A stretch of DNA of 64,000 bases from Microlunatus flavus. GTDB taxonomy: Bacteria > Actinomycetota > Actinomycetes > Propionibacteriales > Propionibacteriaceae. The translations under genes were made by a program, and so were the position numbers. Under the pieces are notes generated by a model. The model was not told the DNA's origin. It saw nothing but the letters and a program-made list of their open reading frames with translations, and ran no database searches. Shown piece by piece: positions 18,735-27,396 of this stretch; within the stretch, counting starts at the first letter, position 1; the number at the start of each line of letters is the position of its first letter. Where the stretch lies: NCBI RefSeq assembly GCF_900110855.1, contig NZ_FOFA01000008.1, positions 68,521 to 132,520 of the forward strand. The letters are read 5' to 3'.

Positions 18735-19667
18735 TCAGCCCTTCAGCCCGCCCGCGAAGCTGAAGCCGCCGCCCAGGGCCTTCGACAGCACGCCGTACAG
18801 GGCGATGATCGGCACCGTGTACAAGATCGAGAAGGCCGCGAGCTGCCCGTACGCGACGGCGCCGTAGGAGCTGAAGAAGGTGTAGATGCTCACCGACGCC
18901 GGCTGCTTCTCCGGGCTCTGCAGCAGCACGAACGGGATGAAGAAGTCACCCCACTGCTGCACGAAGACGAAGATCGACACCACGGCCAGGCCGGGGGCCA
19001 TGAGCGGCAGGACGATCCCGCGCAGCGAGGAGAACCAGCCCGCCCCGTCGGTCCAGGCCGCCTCCTCCAGCGACACCGGCACGCCGTCCATGAAGTTCTT
19101 CATCATCCAGATGGCGAAGGGCAGCGACGTGGCGCTCATGAAAAGCACCGTGGCGATGCGGGAGTCGGTGAGCGTGAACGTCGCGAACAGCACGTACACC
19201 GGCACCATCACCGCGGTGATCGGCAGCCCCGTGGAGAAGACGATCGTGTAGAGGAACGTCCGGCGGAAGCGCATCGAGTAGCGCGACAGCGGGTACGCCG
19301 CCAGCGCCGAGCAGACGACGGTGAGCAGGGCGGTCCCGGCGGAGAGGATGAACGAGTTCAGCAGCGGGGTCCACAGCGTCTCCGGCGTCATGACGGCGAG
19401 GAAGTTCGACAGCGTCCACGTGCCGCCGAGCTCGACGGTCAGCGCCGAGTCGGAGTGCAGCGAACCGAAGATCAGCCACAGCATCGGACCGAGGAACGCG
19501 AGCACCACGAGCAGCAGCGCGAGGTGCGCGAGGATCCACGCGGGCAGCCGGCGGGGCGAGGTGATGCCGAGGACGTGGCGCCTCTCCGACGCGAGGACGT
19601 TCCCGGAGCTCGTCGAAGGGCCGCCGGGACGAGCACCCGCTCCCTGAGCCTGTCGAAGGGCGCTCAT
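18735..19667 (-). CDS. Carbohydrate ABC transporter permease (MalG type) with repeat-derived N-terminus
   Basis: A 310-aa binding-protein-dependent permease with six predicted helices and the EAA motif EEAAWTDGAGWFSSLRGIVLP, which contacts the ATPase. It pairs with the MalF-type permease upstream, whose stop it overlaps by 4 nt (ATGA, 19664-19667). Its first 30 residues are odd: two copies of a dispersed intergenic repeat lie in frame and encode LRQAQGA and PSTSSGNV, before the true domain starts near residue 38 (PAWILAHLALLLVV). This extra tail is absent from ordinary MalG proteins and is probably a repeat insertion tolerated at the N-terminus. No ATPase gene is nearby, so a shared MsmK-type ATPase is likely. 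Confidence 0.88.
   Translation of the reverse strand: MSALRQAQGAGARPGGPSTSSGNVLASERRHVLGITSPRRLPAWILAHLALLLVVLAFLGPMLWLIFGSLHSDSALTVELGGTWTLSNFLAVMTPETLWTPLLNSFILSAGTALLTVVCSALAAYPLSRYSMRFRRTFLYTIVFSTGLPITAVMVPVYVLFATFTLTDSRIATVLFMSATSLPFAIWMMKNFMDGVPVSLEEAAWTDGAGWFSSLRGIVLPLMAPGLAVVSIFVFVQQWGDFFIPFVLLQSPEKQPASVSIYTFFSSYGAVAYGQLAAFSILYTVPIIALYGVLSKALGGGFSFAGGLKG
19606..19661. repeat. Two copies of the GAGCC/TTGTCGAAGGG-type dispersed repeat inside a coding region
   Basis: Copies at 19606-19622 (GAGCTCGTCGAAGGGCC) and 19639-19661 (ending GAGCCTGTCGAAGGGC) share the same orientation. They match the copies near 45.98 kb and 58.6-58.8 kb. Both are translated as part of the MalG-type permease N-terminus. 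Confidence 0.8.
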
Positions 19668-20590
19668 CGCTCGTCCACCGAGACGAACTTGAGGTACACG
19701 AGCGAGAAGAGCGCGCCGACCAGCAGCAGCACCAGGGCCATCGCCGTGCCGTAGCCGAGGTCGTAGAACTGGAAGGCCTGCTCGTACATGTAGATCGGCG
19801 TCGTCGAGCTCGCGTTGCCCGGACCGCCCGCGGTGAGCACGTAGATCAGCGTGAACACGGCCAGCGTCTGCAGCGTGATCAGCATCAGGTTGGTCAGGAT
19901 CGAGCGCCGGATCAGCGGCAGCGTGATCGACCACAGCCGGCGCCACCCGCTGCCGCCGTCGACCGACGCGGCCTCCTCCAGCTCGGGCGGGATGTCGGAC
20001 AGCGCGGCGGAGTAGACCATCATCGAGAACGCGGTCCCCCGCCAGACGTTGGTGAGGATGACGCCGAACATCGGCAGCGTGTAGAGCCAGTTCTGGCTGA
20101 AGCCGGCCCAGGCGAACCAGGAGTTCAGCGAGCCGTCCGGGTTGAGGAACGCGTACCAGCAGAACGCGGCGACGATCTCCGGCATCACCCACGCGCCGAC
20201 GACCACGAGCGACACGACGGTCTGGGTGACCCGGTGCCGGTGACGCAGCAGCAGGGCGATCAGCAGCCCGAGGGTGTTCTGGCCGATCACCGCGGAGCCG
20301 ACGACGAAGACCACCGTCAGCACGATCGAGTGCCAGAAGTCGGGGTCGCCGATCATGCGGGAGAAGTTCGCCAGCCCGATGAACTGCGCGTCCGAGGCGC
20401 CGGCGCCCGACAGCGACTGGTTGGTGAAGGCGGTGTAGACGCTCCACACGACCGGGCCGGCGAAGAACAGCAGCAGCAGGACGACGGCGGGCAGCAGCGG
20501 CACGAGCTTGGCCGCCGCTCCCGGTCCGCGGCGGCGGCGCCCGCCGGACGCCACGCGGGCGCCCGGCGGGACCGTGAGGGTGGCCGCCAT
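19664..20590 (-). CDS. Carbohydrate ABC transporter permease (MalF type)
   Basis: A 308-aa inner-membrane permease with about six helices. The EAA motif reads EEAASVDGGSGWRRLWSIT (about residues 208-226), the site that docks the ATPase. It forms the import channel with the MalG-type partner downstream. Its start codon overlaps the stop of the binding-protein gene by 1 nt at 20590, so expression is coupled. The genetic context (LacI regulator, GH38 enzyme) points to alpha-mannosides or other manno-oligosaccharides as substrate. Confidence 0.9.
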   Translation of the reverse strand: MAATLTVPPGARVASGGRRRRGPGAAAKLVPLLPAVVLLLLFFAGPVVWSVYTAFTNQSLSGAGASDAQFIGLANFSRMIGDPDFWHSIVLTVVFVVGSAVIGQNTLGLLIALLLRHRHRVTQTVVSLVVVGAWVMPEIVAAFCWYAFLNPDGSLNSWFAWAGFSQNWLYTLPMFGVILTNVWRGTAFSMMVYSAALSDIPPELEEAASVDGGSGWRRLWSITLPLIRRSILTNLMLITLQTLAVFTLIYVLTAGGPGNASSTTPIYMYEQAFQFYDLGYGTAMALVLLLVGALFSLVYLKFVSVDER

Positions 20591-21972
20591 CAGGCCGTGG
20601 TGGCGGCGTCCGCGCCGACGACCGCGGTGACGGTCTTCTGGAACTGCGCCAGCGCCTGGTCGACCGGCGCCTGCCCGGTCATGACGGTCTCCATCGTCTG
20701 CTGGATCGCGTCCGAGACCCGCGGGTACTTCGAGTACGCCGGGCGGAAGTGCGTGTACTGGACGAGGTCGGTGAAGGTCTTCGCGAACGGGTCGGACTCG
20801 AGGTAGGCCGGGTCGGACGAGACGTCCTTGCGCTCGGCGATCTGGCTGGCCGAGGTGTCGTACGCGAGGGTGTTCTCCTTGTTCAGCGCGGTGCTGATGA
20901 AGTCCCAGGCCGCCTGCGGGTTCTTCGACTTCGCCCCGACCGACAGCAGCCAGCCGCCCGACATGCTCGTCGCGCCCGGCGCGTCACCGTGCTGCGTCGG
21001 CATCGCCGCCACGCCGAGCGTCTTGCTGTAGTCGGCCCACGGCTTCGCGCCGTCCTTCTTCCAGGTGCTGGTCTGCCACGACCCGTCGAGGGCGATCGCG
21101 ACCTTGCTGCTCGGGATCAGCTCGGTGCTGAGCTTGGTGCCCCACTGCGGGTCGAGCGCGTCCTGCGGCTTGGGCGCCAGGCCCTCGTCGAAGACGGTCT
21201 TGAGGAAGGTGAAGGAGTCGGTCAGCCCCGGCGAGGACGTGATCCACTTCTTCGACGCGTCGTCGTAGAGCGTGTTCTTGGTGCCGTAGAGCAGCATCTC
21301 CAGGCCCTGCATGGTCGAGCCCTCGCCCGCACCCTTGCCGGAGTAGATGTTGAACGGCAGGACGTCCGGTTCTTTGGCCTTGATCGTCCGCGCCGCCGCG
21401 AGGATGTCGTCCCACGTCTTCGGCTGCCAGTCGGTCGGCAGCCCGGCCTTGGCGAACAGCTCCTTGTTGTAGTAGAGCGCGCGGGTGTCGGTGCCCATCG
21501 GGATGCCGTAGATCTTGCCGTCGGCGCCCTTGCCGGCGCTCTGCGCCGACTCGGTGAACTGGCTCCAGTCCGCCCACTTCGACGTGTAGTCGTCGAGCGG
21601 GGCGAGGTAGCCCGCGTCGATGTCGGAGTTGACCAGGAAGGTGTCCTCGTAGAGGACGTCCGGCGCCGTCGACGGTGTGCGGTTCATCAGGTTGAGCTTG
21701 GTGTAGTAGTCGTTCTCGTCGGCCTGGATCGGGTTCAGCTTGACCGTGACGCCCGGGTGCGCCGCCTCGTACTCCGCCTTGACCTTGGTCATGTGGGAGT
21801 CCATCTGGGTGAAGGCGCCGAACTTCTGGTACGCGACGGTGATCGTCTTCGGCGCGTCGTCGCTCGCGCCGCCCGAGCTGCCGGAGCCGGACGAGGACGA
21901 GGAGCAGGCGGGCAGGGCGCCGAGGGTGACCGCGAGCGCGGCCGCGGCGAGGGTGGTGCGACGGGAGATCAT
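20590..21972 (-). CDS. Extracellular sugar-binding lipoprotein (ABC importer)
   Basis: A 460-aa family 1 solute-binding protein. The signal peptide with a twin-arginine-like MISRRTTL start leads to a lipobox LPAC with acylated C23, followed by a Ser/Gly linker. The mature protein has the two-lobe binding fold, with aromatic residues suited to sugar stacking. It delivers sugar to the permease pair encoded directly downstream. First gene of the mannoside operon; two LacI-type operators (22287-22324) lie about 315 bp upstream in the divergent region. Confidence 0.9.
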   Translation of the reverse strand: MISRRTTLAAAALAVTLGALPACSSSSSGSGSSGGASDDAPKTITVAYQKFGAFTQMDSHMTKVKAEYEAAHPGVTVKLNPIQADENDYYTKLNLMNRTPSTAPDVLYEDTFLVNSDIDAGYLAPLDDYTSKWADWSQFTESAQSAGKGADGKIYGIPMGTDTRALYYNKELFAKAGLPTDWQPKTWDDILAAARTIKAKEPDVLPFNIYSGKGAGEGSTMQGLEMLLYGTKNTLYDDASKKWITSSPGLTDSFTFLKTVFDEGLAPKPQDALDPQWGTKLSTELIPSSKVAIALDGSWQTSTWKKDGAKPWADYSKTLGVAAMPTQHGDAPGATSMSGGWLLSVGAKSKNPQAAWDFISTALNKENTLAYDTSASQIAERKDVSSDPAYLESDPFAKTFTDLVQYTHFRPAYSKYPRVSDAIQQTMETVMTGQAPVDQALAQFQKTVTAVVGADAATTA

Positions 21973-22257
21973 CTTCGACTCCTGGGGTCGGTCCGGGTGG
22001 GACGGGCGTCGTTCGGGTGGGTCGTGCGCGGGGTGCTGCGGTGGGGCGTGTCGGCCGTCGGCTTGCTGCTGAGGGTGCTGCTCGCGGCGGCGTGGGTCAG
22101 CGGCCGGTCGCGGGGCACGGGCGCGGACGGGCAGCGGCGCCGAGGACCTGCTCGGTCACGGCCTGCCGGCCCCGGCGCACGCGCCGGTCCCGTCCCTGCG
22201 GCATGGGCTTCCTCTCGTCGTCGAGATGCCGTCTTCCGGGCCGCTGGCCCTGCCGCC

Positions 22258-22275
22258 CCGGGGTCTTGACCCCGG
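22258..22275. repeat. Short perfect palindrome next to the LacI operators
   Basis: Eight-base arms (22258-22265 and 22268-22275) with a 2-nt centre. It could be an extra protein-binding site or a small hairpin in the leader of the binding-protein gene; nothing decides between these. The rest of 21973-22286 shows no gene or clear motif. Confidence 0.35.
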
Positions 22276-22286
22276 AGCACGACGGA

Positions 22287-22324
22287 TGGAAACGTATCCA
22301 AGAACTGCTTTGGAAACGTATCCA
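22287..22324. promoter_or_regulatory. Two LacI-family operators
   Basis: The identical 14-mer TGGAAACGTATCCA occurs at 22287-22300 and 22311-22324, 24 bp apart. Each is an inverted repeat with a central CG, as LacI/CcpA-type regulators bind; only positions 5 and 10 are non-complementary. They lie between the divergent binding-protein gene and the LacI-type gene and probably control both. Confidence 0.82.
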
Positions 22325-22416
22325 TGCACCGACGAGGAAGTCAAGAGGTCGGTACGATGCGGCTCCACCCCGGCGCTGACCAGGGCCGCCGGGGTGCGGC
22401 CCGGAGAGGGGACCGC

Positions 22417-23472
22417 GTGCCCCGGACCCCCGGCCCGTCGGCCGCCGACGCGCTGCCGGTGCCGACGATGCGCGACGTGGCCGAGCGGGCCGGTGTCGGC
22501 CTGGCCACCGTCTCGCGTGTGGTCAACGAGGTCGGCTCGGTGCGCCCGGCCACCGCCGAGCGGGTCCGCACGGCCATCACCGAGCTCGGCTTCCAGCGCG
22601 ACGAGGTCGCCCGGGCCCTGCGACCCGGCCAGCACTCGCGGACCGTCGGCCTGCTGCTCGGCGACCTGACCAACCCGTTCTACGCGACCCTGGCCAAGGC
22701 CGCGGTGGCCGCGGCCAACGCCGCCCGGTACGCCGTCGTGCTCAGCACCGTGGACGAGGACCCCGAGGTCGAGCGGCAGGCCATCGGCGAGCTCGTGGGC
22801 CGCCGCATCGCCGGGCTGGTGATCGTGCCCGACCAGGGCGACTACCGCTTCCTGCGCGAGGCGACCGGGCGGCGGCCGCTGCCCGTGGTCTTCGTCGACC
22901 GGCCCAGCACGGGTGCGGACGGCGACAGCGTCGTGCTCGACAACGAGGGCGGGGCACGGATGGCCACGGCGCACCTGGTCACCCACGGCCACCGCCGTGT
23001 CGCCGTCCTGGTGGCCCCGTCGTACTGGACGACCGGGCGGCGCCTGCGCGGCTACCGGCGGGCGCTGCGGGAGGCCGGGCTCGGCGTCGACGAGCGGCTC
23101 GTGGTCACGCTGCGCCACGGGACGCCGCACGAGGCGCAGGCGGCGACCCGGGAGCTCCTCGCGCTCGACGACCCGCCCACCGCGCTGTTCTGCACGACGG
23201 GGTTCCTCGCGCAGGGCGCGCTGCGCGCGCTGGGGCCGCGGCACCCGCTCGCCGTCGTGGGCTTCGACGACTTCCCGCTCGCCGACCTGCTCCCGGTCCC
23301 GCTGACCGTCGTGGCCACCGACCCCGAGCGGATGGCCGCGGCCGCCGTGGAGCTGCTCCTCGCCCGGGTGGCGGGGTCGACCGGTACGCCGGCCCGGCTC
23401 GTCCTGCCCGTGCGCCTCGTCGAGCGCGGCAGCGGGGAGGTTCCGGGCCCGCACGCCGCGGCCGTCCGCTGA
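22417..23472 (+). CDS. LacI-family transcriptional regulator
   Basis: A 351-aa regulator. The N-terminal helix-turn-helix with hinge is MRDVAERAGVGLATVSRVVN (starting about residue 18), and the periplasmic-binding-protein-like effector domain runs from about 76 to 340. GTG 22417 has GGAGAGG about 7 nt upstream. The frame is open to 22324, but that ATG lies inside the second operator; ATG 22357 is another option. It probably represses the divergent mannoside operon until a sugar binds. Its 3' end is 11 nt from the convergent APC permease gene. Confidence 0.88.
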   Translation: MPRTPGPSAADALPVPTMRDVAERAGVGLATVSRVVNEVGSVRPATAERVRTAITELGFQRDEVARALRPGQHSRTVGLLLGDLTNPFYATLAKAAVAAANAARYAVVLSTVDEDPEVERQAIGELVGRRIAGLVIVPDQGDYRFLREATGRRPLPVVFVDRPSTGADGDSVVLDNEGGARMATAHLVTHGHRRVAVLVAPSYWTTGRRLRGYRRALREAGLGVDERLVVTLRHGTPHEAQAATRELLALDDPPTALFCTTGFLAQGALRALGPRHPLAVVGFDDFPLADLLPVPLTVVATDPERMAAAAVELLLARVAGSTGTPARLVLPVRLVERGSGEVPGPHAAAVR

Positions 23473-23483
23473 GGCCGTCGCCC

Positions 23484-25145
23484 TCAGACGCCAGGCGTCG
23501 CGGTCAGCGCCCGGTCCGGGTCGTGCAGGTCCTCCTCCACAATCGGCGCGATGTCGGCCGTGGGCTGGACCTGGCGCACGGCGACGTAGTAGACGACGAC
23601 GGAGAAGACCGCGACGACCAGGGCGTCCCACTCGTCGGGGAAGATCTTCAGGGCGCCGTCGCCGTAGTTGCCGAGGAGCCCGAGCACCACGAGGCCGAGC
23701 TGCCAGGGCCACATCCAGGCGCTGAAGCGCAGCGCCCGGGCGCGTCCGACGTCGAGGTTGCGCGCGCGCAGCCGGGCGGCCAGGACGAAGATCAGCTGTC
23801 CGAGGAGCAGGCCGAGGGCGAGCTTCCAGGTCGCCGCGAAGCCGCCCCAGTAGATGATCAGGTTCGCGAACGCGAACCCGAGCGGCAGCAGCACCCGGGG
23901 GAACGGGACCAGGTACGGGTGCTCCCGGTCCGGGTCGTTCTTCATCAGGGCGCCCAGCGAGACGGGCGCGAAGGCGTACATGATCGCCGTCGCCCCGGTG
24001 ATCAGCGAGACGAGCTGCTGCCAGCTCGGCGCCGGCGCCAGGAAGACCACGCCGAAGACGGTGGCGACGACGACCGACCACACCGGCACGCCCCGCTTCG
24101 ACACCCGCGTCAGCGCGTCCGGCAGGCCGAGCGCGTACGAGATGCGGGCGGTCGTGCCGACGTAGATCAGCCCGGTGCCGCCCGGGGAGATCACCGCGTC
24201 GACGATCAGGACGACGGCCAGCCAGGCGACGCCGGACTGGATGGCGAGCGTGTAGTAGGGCCCGTAGTCCCCGGCGCCGATCGGCTGGGCCCAGCCCTGC
24301 GTCGTCAGCTGGTGCGGGTCGAGGGCGCCGACGAAGGCGATCTCGAGGCCGATGTAGACGACGGCGCCGACGAGCATCGCCAGGATGATCGCGCGGGAGA
24401 CGTGCTTCTTCGGGTTGACCGACTCGCCGGCCATCTGCGTGGCCTGCTCGAAGCCCTGCAGCGCGAAGACGACGCCCGCGGGCAGCGCGGCGAAGACCCC
24501 GTGGAAGCCGAACGGGGCGAAGCCGCCGTTGGCCGTGAAGTTGCCGGGGTGGAAGTCGATCAGCAGCAGCGTGACGATGGTGAGGACCGGCACGAAGAGC
24601 TTCCACAGCACGATGCCGGTGTTGCTGTCCGACAGCCAGCGCGCCCCGCCGAGGTTGATGAAGGCGAACAGCGCCATGGCGAGGATGCCGATGACGACGC
24701 CCGGCCCAGTGAGCGTCCCGTCGGTGTGCACGAGCGGGAAGGTCGTGCGGACCGACCCCACGGAGTTCACGTAGCTCAGCGACGCCTCGACCTCCAGCGG
24801 CGCGATGGCCACGGCCTGGAGGTAGGTCGTCCAGCCCGCCGTGAAGCCGCCGAAGGTCCCGAACGCGTACGCCGGGTAGCGCGAGGTGCCCCCGGCCACC
24901 GGGTACGCCGCCCCGAGGTCGGCGTGGATGAGCGCCAGGACGATGAGCATCACCGCGGCGAGCACCCACGAGATGAGCGAGCCCCCGCCGCCGGCGTACC
25001 CCGCCGCGGTCAGGGCCCCCAGGAGCCAGCCGGACCCGATGATCGAGCCCAGGGAGACGAACGTCAGCCCCCAGAACCCGACGGTCCGCTGCAGCCCCTG
25101 CCGCTCCGACCGACCCGACCCACGAACCGCTGCCACCTGTGCCAT
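23484..25145 (-). CDS. APC-family amino acid permease
   Basis: A 553-aa amino acid/polyamine/organocation transporter with about 12 or more helices and short soluble ends. The N-terminal helix 1 signature FVSLGSIIGSGWLLG has the glycine-rich unwound centre that binds substrate in the LeuT fold. The repeated AAGY/GGGGSLISWVL segment and the GFEQATQMAGE stretch also fit. It lies downstream of the peptide importer genes but is separated from them by 154 bp, in which I see only a weak AGGAAG/CTTCCT hairpin (25212-25233). Amino-acid specificity cannot be told. Confidence 0.87.
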   Translation of the reverse strand: MAQVAAVRGSGRSERQGLQRTVGFWGLTFVSLGSIIGSGWLLGALTAAGYAGGGGSLISWVLAAVMLIVLALIHADLGAAYPVAGGTSRYPAYAFGTFGGFTAGWTTYLQAVAIAPLEVEASLSYVNSVGSVRTTFPLVHTDGTLTGPGVVIGILAMALFAFINLGGARWLSDSNTGIVLWKLFVPVLTIVTLLLIDFHPGNFTANGGFAPFGFHGVFAALPAGVVFALQGFEQATQMAGESVNPKKHVSRAIILAMLVGAVVYIGLEIAFVGALDPHQLTTQGWAQPIGAGDYGPYYTLAIQSGVAWLAVVLIVDAVISPGGTGLIYVGTTARISYALGLPDALTRVSKRGVPVWSVVVATVFGVVFLAPAPSWQQLVSLITGATAIMYAFAPVSLGALMKNDPDREHPYLVPFPRVLLPLGFAFANLIIYWGGFAATWKLALGLLLGQLIFVLAARLRARNLDVGRARALRFSAWMWPWQLGLVVLGLLGNYGDGALKIFPDEWDALVVAVFSVVVYYVAVRQVQPTADIAPIVEEDLHDPDRALTATPGV

Positions 25146-25299
25146 GACGACACCTCTCGGACACCTGCTCGGCCCACCCTGGACGCCGACCGGTCGAACG
25201 AGCGTCGGGGCAGGAAGGTTCCAGAGGCTTCCTATGGACCCGACCCGTGGCCGACCCGGGCCCGGTCTCCCTCCCGGTCCGGCTCGACGAGCCCTGTCC

Positions 25300-26346
25300 C
25301 TAGGCCACTGCAGCGGTCGGGGACGAGTCCTCGACGGTCGGGAAGTGGCAGCGGGTGAGGTGCCCGTCAGGGCCTACCGGCTGCGGCAGCGGGACCTCGG
25401 CGGCGCACCGGTCGCGGGCCTTGAAGCAACGGCTGCGGAACGGGCAGCCCGACGGCGGCTTCAGCGGGTCGGGCAGCTCGCCCCGGATCCGGGCCGGCTT
25501 GGCGACCTCGGCGCCGTCGGCGTCGAGCCGGGTCGTGGCGATGCTCGCCAGCAGGGCCTGCGTGTACGGGTGGGCGGGGGCGTTGTAGACCACCTCGGCC
25601 GGTCCCTCCTCGACGATCCGGCCGAGGTAGATCACCGCGATCCGGTCCGACACGTGCCGGACGATGGACAGGTCGTGGGAGATGAAGAGGTAGGAGAGCG
25701 CCAGCTCGTCCTGCAGCGACCCCAGCAGGTTGATCACCTGCGCCTGCACCGAGACGTCCAACGCCGACACGGGCTCGTCGCAGACGACGATGGACGGCTT
25801 CGGCGCCAGAGCCCTGGCGATGCCCACCCGCTGCCGCTGGCCACCGCTGAGCTGGTGCGGGAACTTGTTGAGGTGGTGGGCGCCGAGCCCGACGAGCGAC
25901 AGCATCTCGACGACCAGGTCACGCCGTCGAGCCCCCTGCACGAGCTCCGGGTGGGCGACGAAGGCTTCGGCGACGATGTCGTAGATCGTCATCCGGGGGT
26001 TGAGCGAGGAGTAGGGGTCCTGCATCACCAGCTGGATGACGCTGCTGCGCCAGTACCGGCTCACCGACGAGAGCTCGCGGCCCTGGAGCCGGATCTCGCC
26101 CGCCGTCGGGGTCTCCAGCCCGAGAGCCATGCGGGCCAGGGTGGACTTCCCGCACCCGCTCTCGCCCACGATCCCCAGCGTCTGGCCGCGCTCCAGGGTG
26201 AACGAGATGCCGTCCACCGCGCGCAGGGTCTGCCTCCGCGACGGGAAGAGGCTGCGACCGGGGTGGAAGTGCTTGACCACGTCGCGGGCCTCGAGCGCCG
26301 GCTCGCCGCCCGGCGCGGCGGCGGTGCTCGTCGGCTGCTCAGGCAT
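25300..26346 (-). CDS. Dipeptide/oligopeptide ABC transporter ATPase (DppF/OppF type)
   Basis: A 348-aa ABC ATPase with Walker A GESGCGKST, signature LSGGQRQR and Walker B IVVCDEP. The C-terminal oligopeptide extension carries the Cys-containing CPFRSRC...C pattern (about 297-330). It powers import with the DppD-type ATPase upstream, whose stop region it overlaps by 8 nt. Last gene of the importer operon. Opp/Dpp systems carry peptides, opines, glycosides or nickel; here the linked aminotransferase suggests an amino compound. Confidence 0.92.
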   Translation of the reverse strand: MPEQPTSTAAAPGGEPALEARDVVKHFHPGRSLFPSRRQTLRAVDGISFTLERGQTLGIVGESGCGKSTLARMALGLETPTAGEIRLQGRELSSVSRYWRSSVIQLVMQDPYSSLNPRMTIYDIVAEAFVAHPELVQGARRRDLVVEMLSLVGLGAHHLNKFPHQLSGGQRQRVGIARALAPKPSIVVCDEPVSALDVSVQAQVINLLGSLQDELALSYLFISHDLSIVRHVSDRIAVIYLGRIVEEGPAEVVYNAPAHPYTQALLASIATTRLDADGAEVAKPARIRGELPDPLKPPSGCPFRSRCFKARDRCAAEVPLPQPVGPDGHLTRCHFPTVEDSSPTAAVA

Positions 26347-27394
26347 GGGCGACGACCTCCTCGGCGAACAGGCAGGCGGACAGGTGGTCCGGGGCGACCT
26401 GCAGGGTGGGCGGCACGCCGGCCAGGCAGGCCGGGACTGCGTGGGAGCAGCGCGGGGCGAAGGAGCAGCCCGGCCCCACGTCTCGCGGGTCGGGCGGGGA
26501 CCCGGGGATCACCTTCAGCCCGCTGTGCTGGTCGGCCAGCTTCGGCACCGACTCCAGCAGCGCCCGTGAGTAGGGGTGCGCGGAGGCGGTGAAGAGGGCG
26601 GCGGCCGAGGAGGACTCGACGACCCGACCGGCGTACATGAGGATGATGCGGTCGGCGAACTCGCTGACCACACCCAGGTCGTGGGTGATGAGGATGAGGC
26701 CCATCTGCCGCTCGTCGCACAGCCGCGCCAGCATGTCCATGATCTGCGCCTGGATGGTGACGTCGAGCGCGGTCGTCGGCTCGTCGGCGATCAGGAGGTC
26801 GGGCTCCAGCGCGATGGCCATCGCGATCATCACCCGCTGCCGCATGCCGCCCGAGAACTGGTGCGGGTAGTCCCTGAGCCGCCGCCGGGCGTTGGGGATC
26901 TCGACGAGGTCGAGCAGCTCGGCCGCCTTGGCGTCGGCCTTGCGGCGGCTCGCCCCCTGGCGCTTGCGGAAGAGCTCGGCGATCTGGAAGCCGACGCTGA
27001 AGACCGGGTTGAGCGCGGAGAGCGAGTCCTGGAAGACCATCCCGATGTTGCGGCCGCACACCTCCCGGCGCTCGCGCCGGGGCAGGGTCAGCAGGTCGCG
27101 GCCCTGGAACAGGACCGAGCCGGCGCTGACGTACGCCGGGGGCGTGTCCAGGATGCCCATCACGGCGTGGCCGGTCATGGTCTTGCCGGAGCCGGACTCG
27201 CCGAGGATGGCGACGGTCTCGCCGCGCCGCACGTCGAACGAGACGTCCCGGACGATGTCGATGGTCTCGCCGCCCGTACGGATCTCGACGCCGAGCGAGC
27301 GCACCGACAGCAGCTCCTGCGGGTCGCGGCCGTCGGTCGAGGCGGCCGGCGCGGTCGATCCGGCCCGCCGGCCGGTCGTGTCCTGGGTGTGCAC
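26339..27394 (-). CDS. Dipeptide/oligopeptide ABC transporter ATPase (DppD/OppD type)
   Basis: A 351-aa ABC ATPase with Walker A GESGSGKT, signature FSGGMRQR, Walker [13 protein letters not shown] and the C-terminal oligo/HPY extension with CSFAPRC...C. I chose GTG 27394 because GGAGGT (27401-27406) lies 6 nt upstream; GTG 27400 overlaps the permease stop but sits on the ribosome-binding site. It pairs with the downstream DppF-type ATPase. Confidence 0.92.
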   Translation of the reverse strand: MHTQDTTGRRAGSTAPAASTDGRDPQELLSVRSLGVEIRTGGETIDIVRDVSFDVRRGETVAILGESGSGKTMTGHAVMGILDTPPAYVSAGSVLFQGRDLLTLPRRERREVCGRNIGMVFQDSLSALNPVFSVGFQIAELFRKRQGASRRKADAKAAELLDLVEIPNARRRLRDYPHQFSGGMRQRVMIAMAIALEPDLLIADEPTTALDVTIQAQIMDMLARLCDERQMGLILITHDLGVVSEFADRIILMYAGRVVESSSAAALFTASAHPYSRALLESVPKLADQHSGLKVIPGSPPDPRDVGPGCSFAPRCSHAVPACLAGVPPTLQVAPDHLSACLFAEEVVAHA

Positions 27395-27396
27395 GG

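Noticed and set aside
17214-19754. An 846-codon open frame opposite the mannosidase and permease genes
   Set aside because: It spans two well-supported minus-strand genes and their spacer and has a biased Arg/Gly/His composition.
25212-25233. Hairpin AGGAAG/CTTCCT between the peptide importer and APC permease
   Set aside because: Only six base pairs with a 10-nt loop, too weak to call a terminator.
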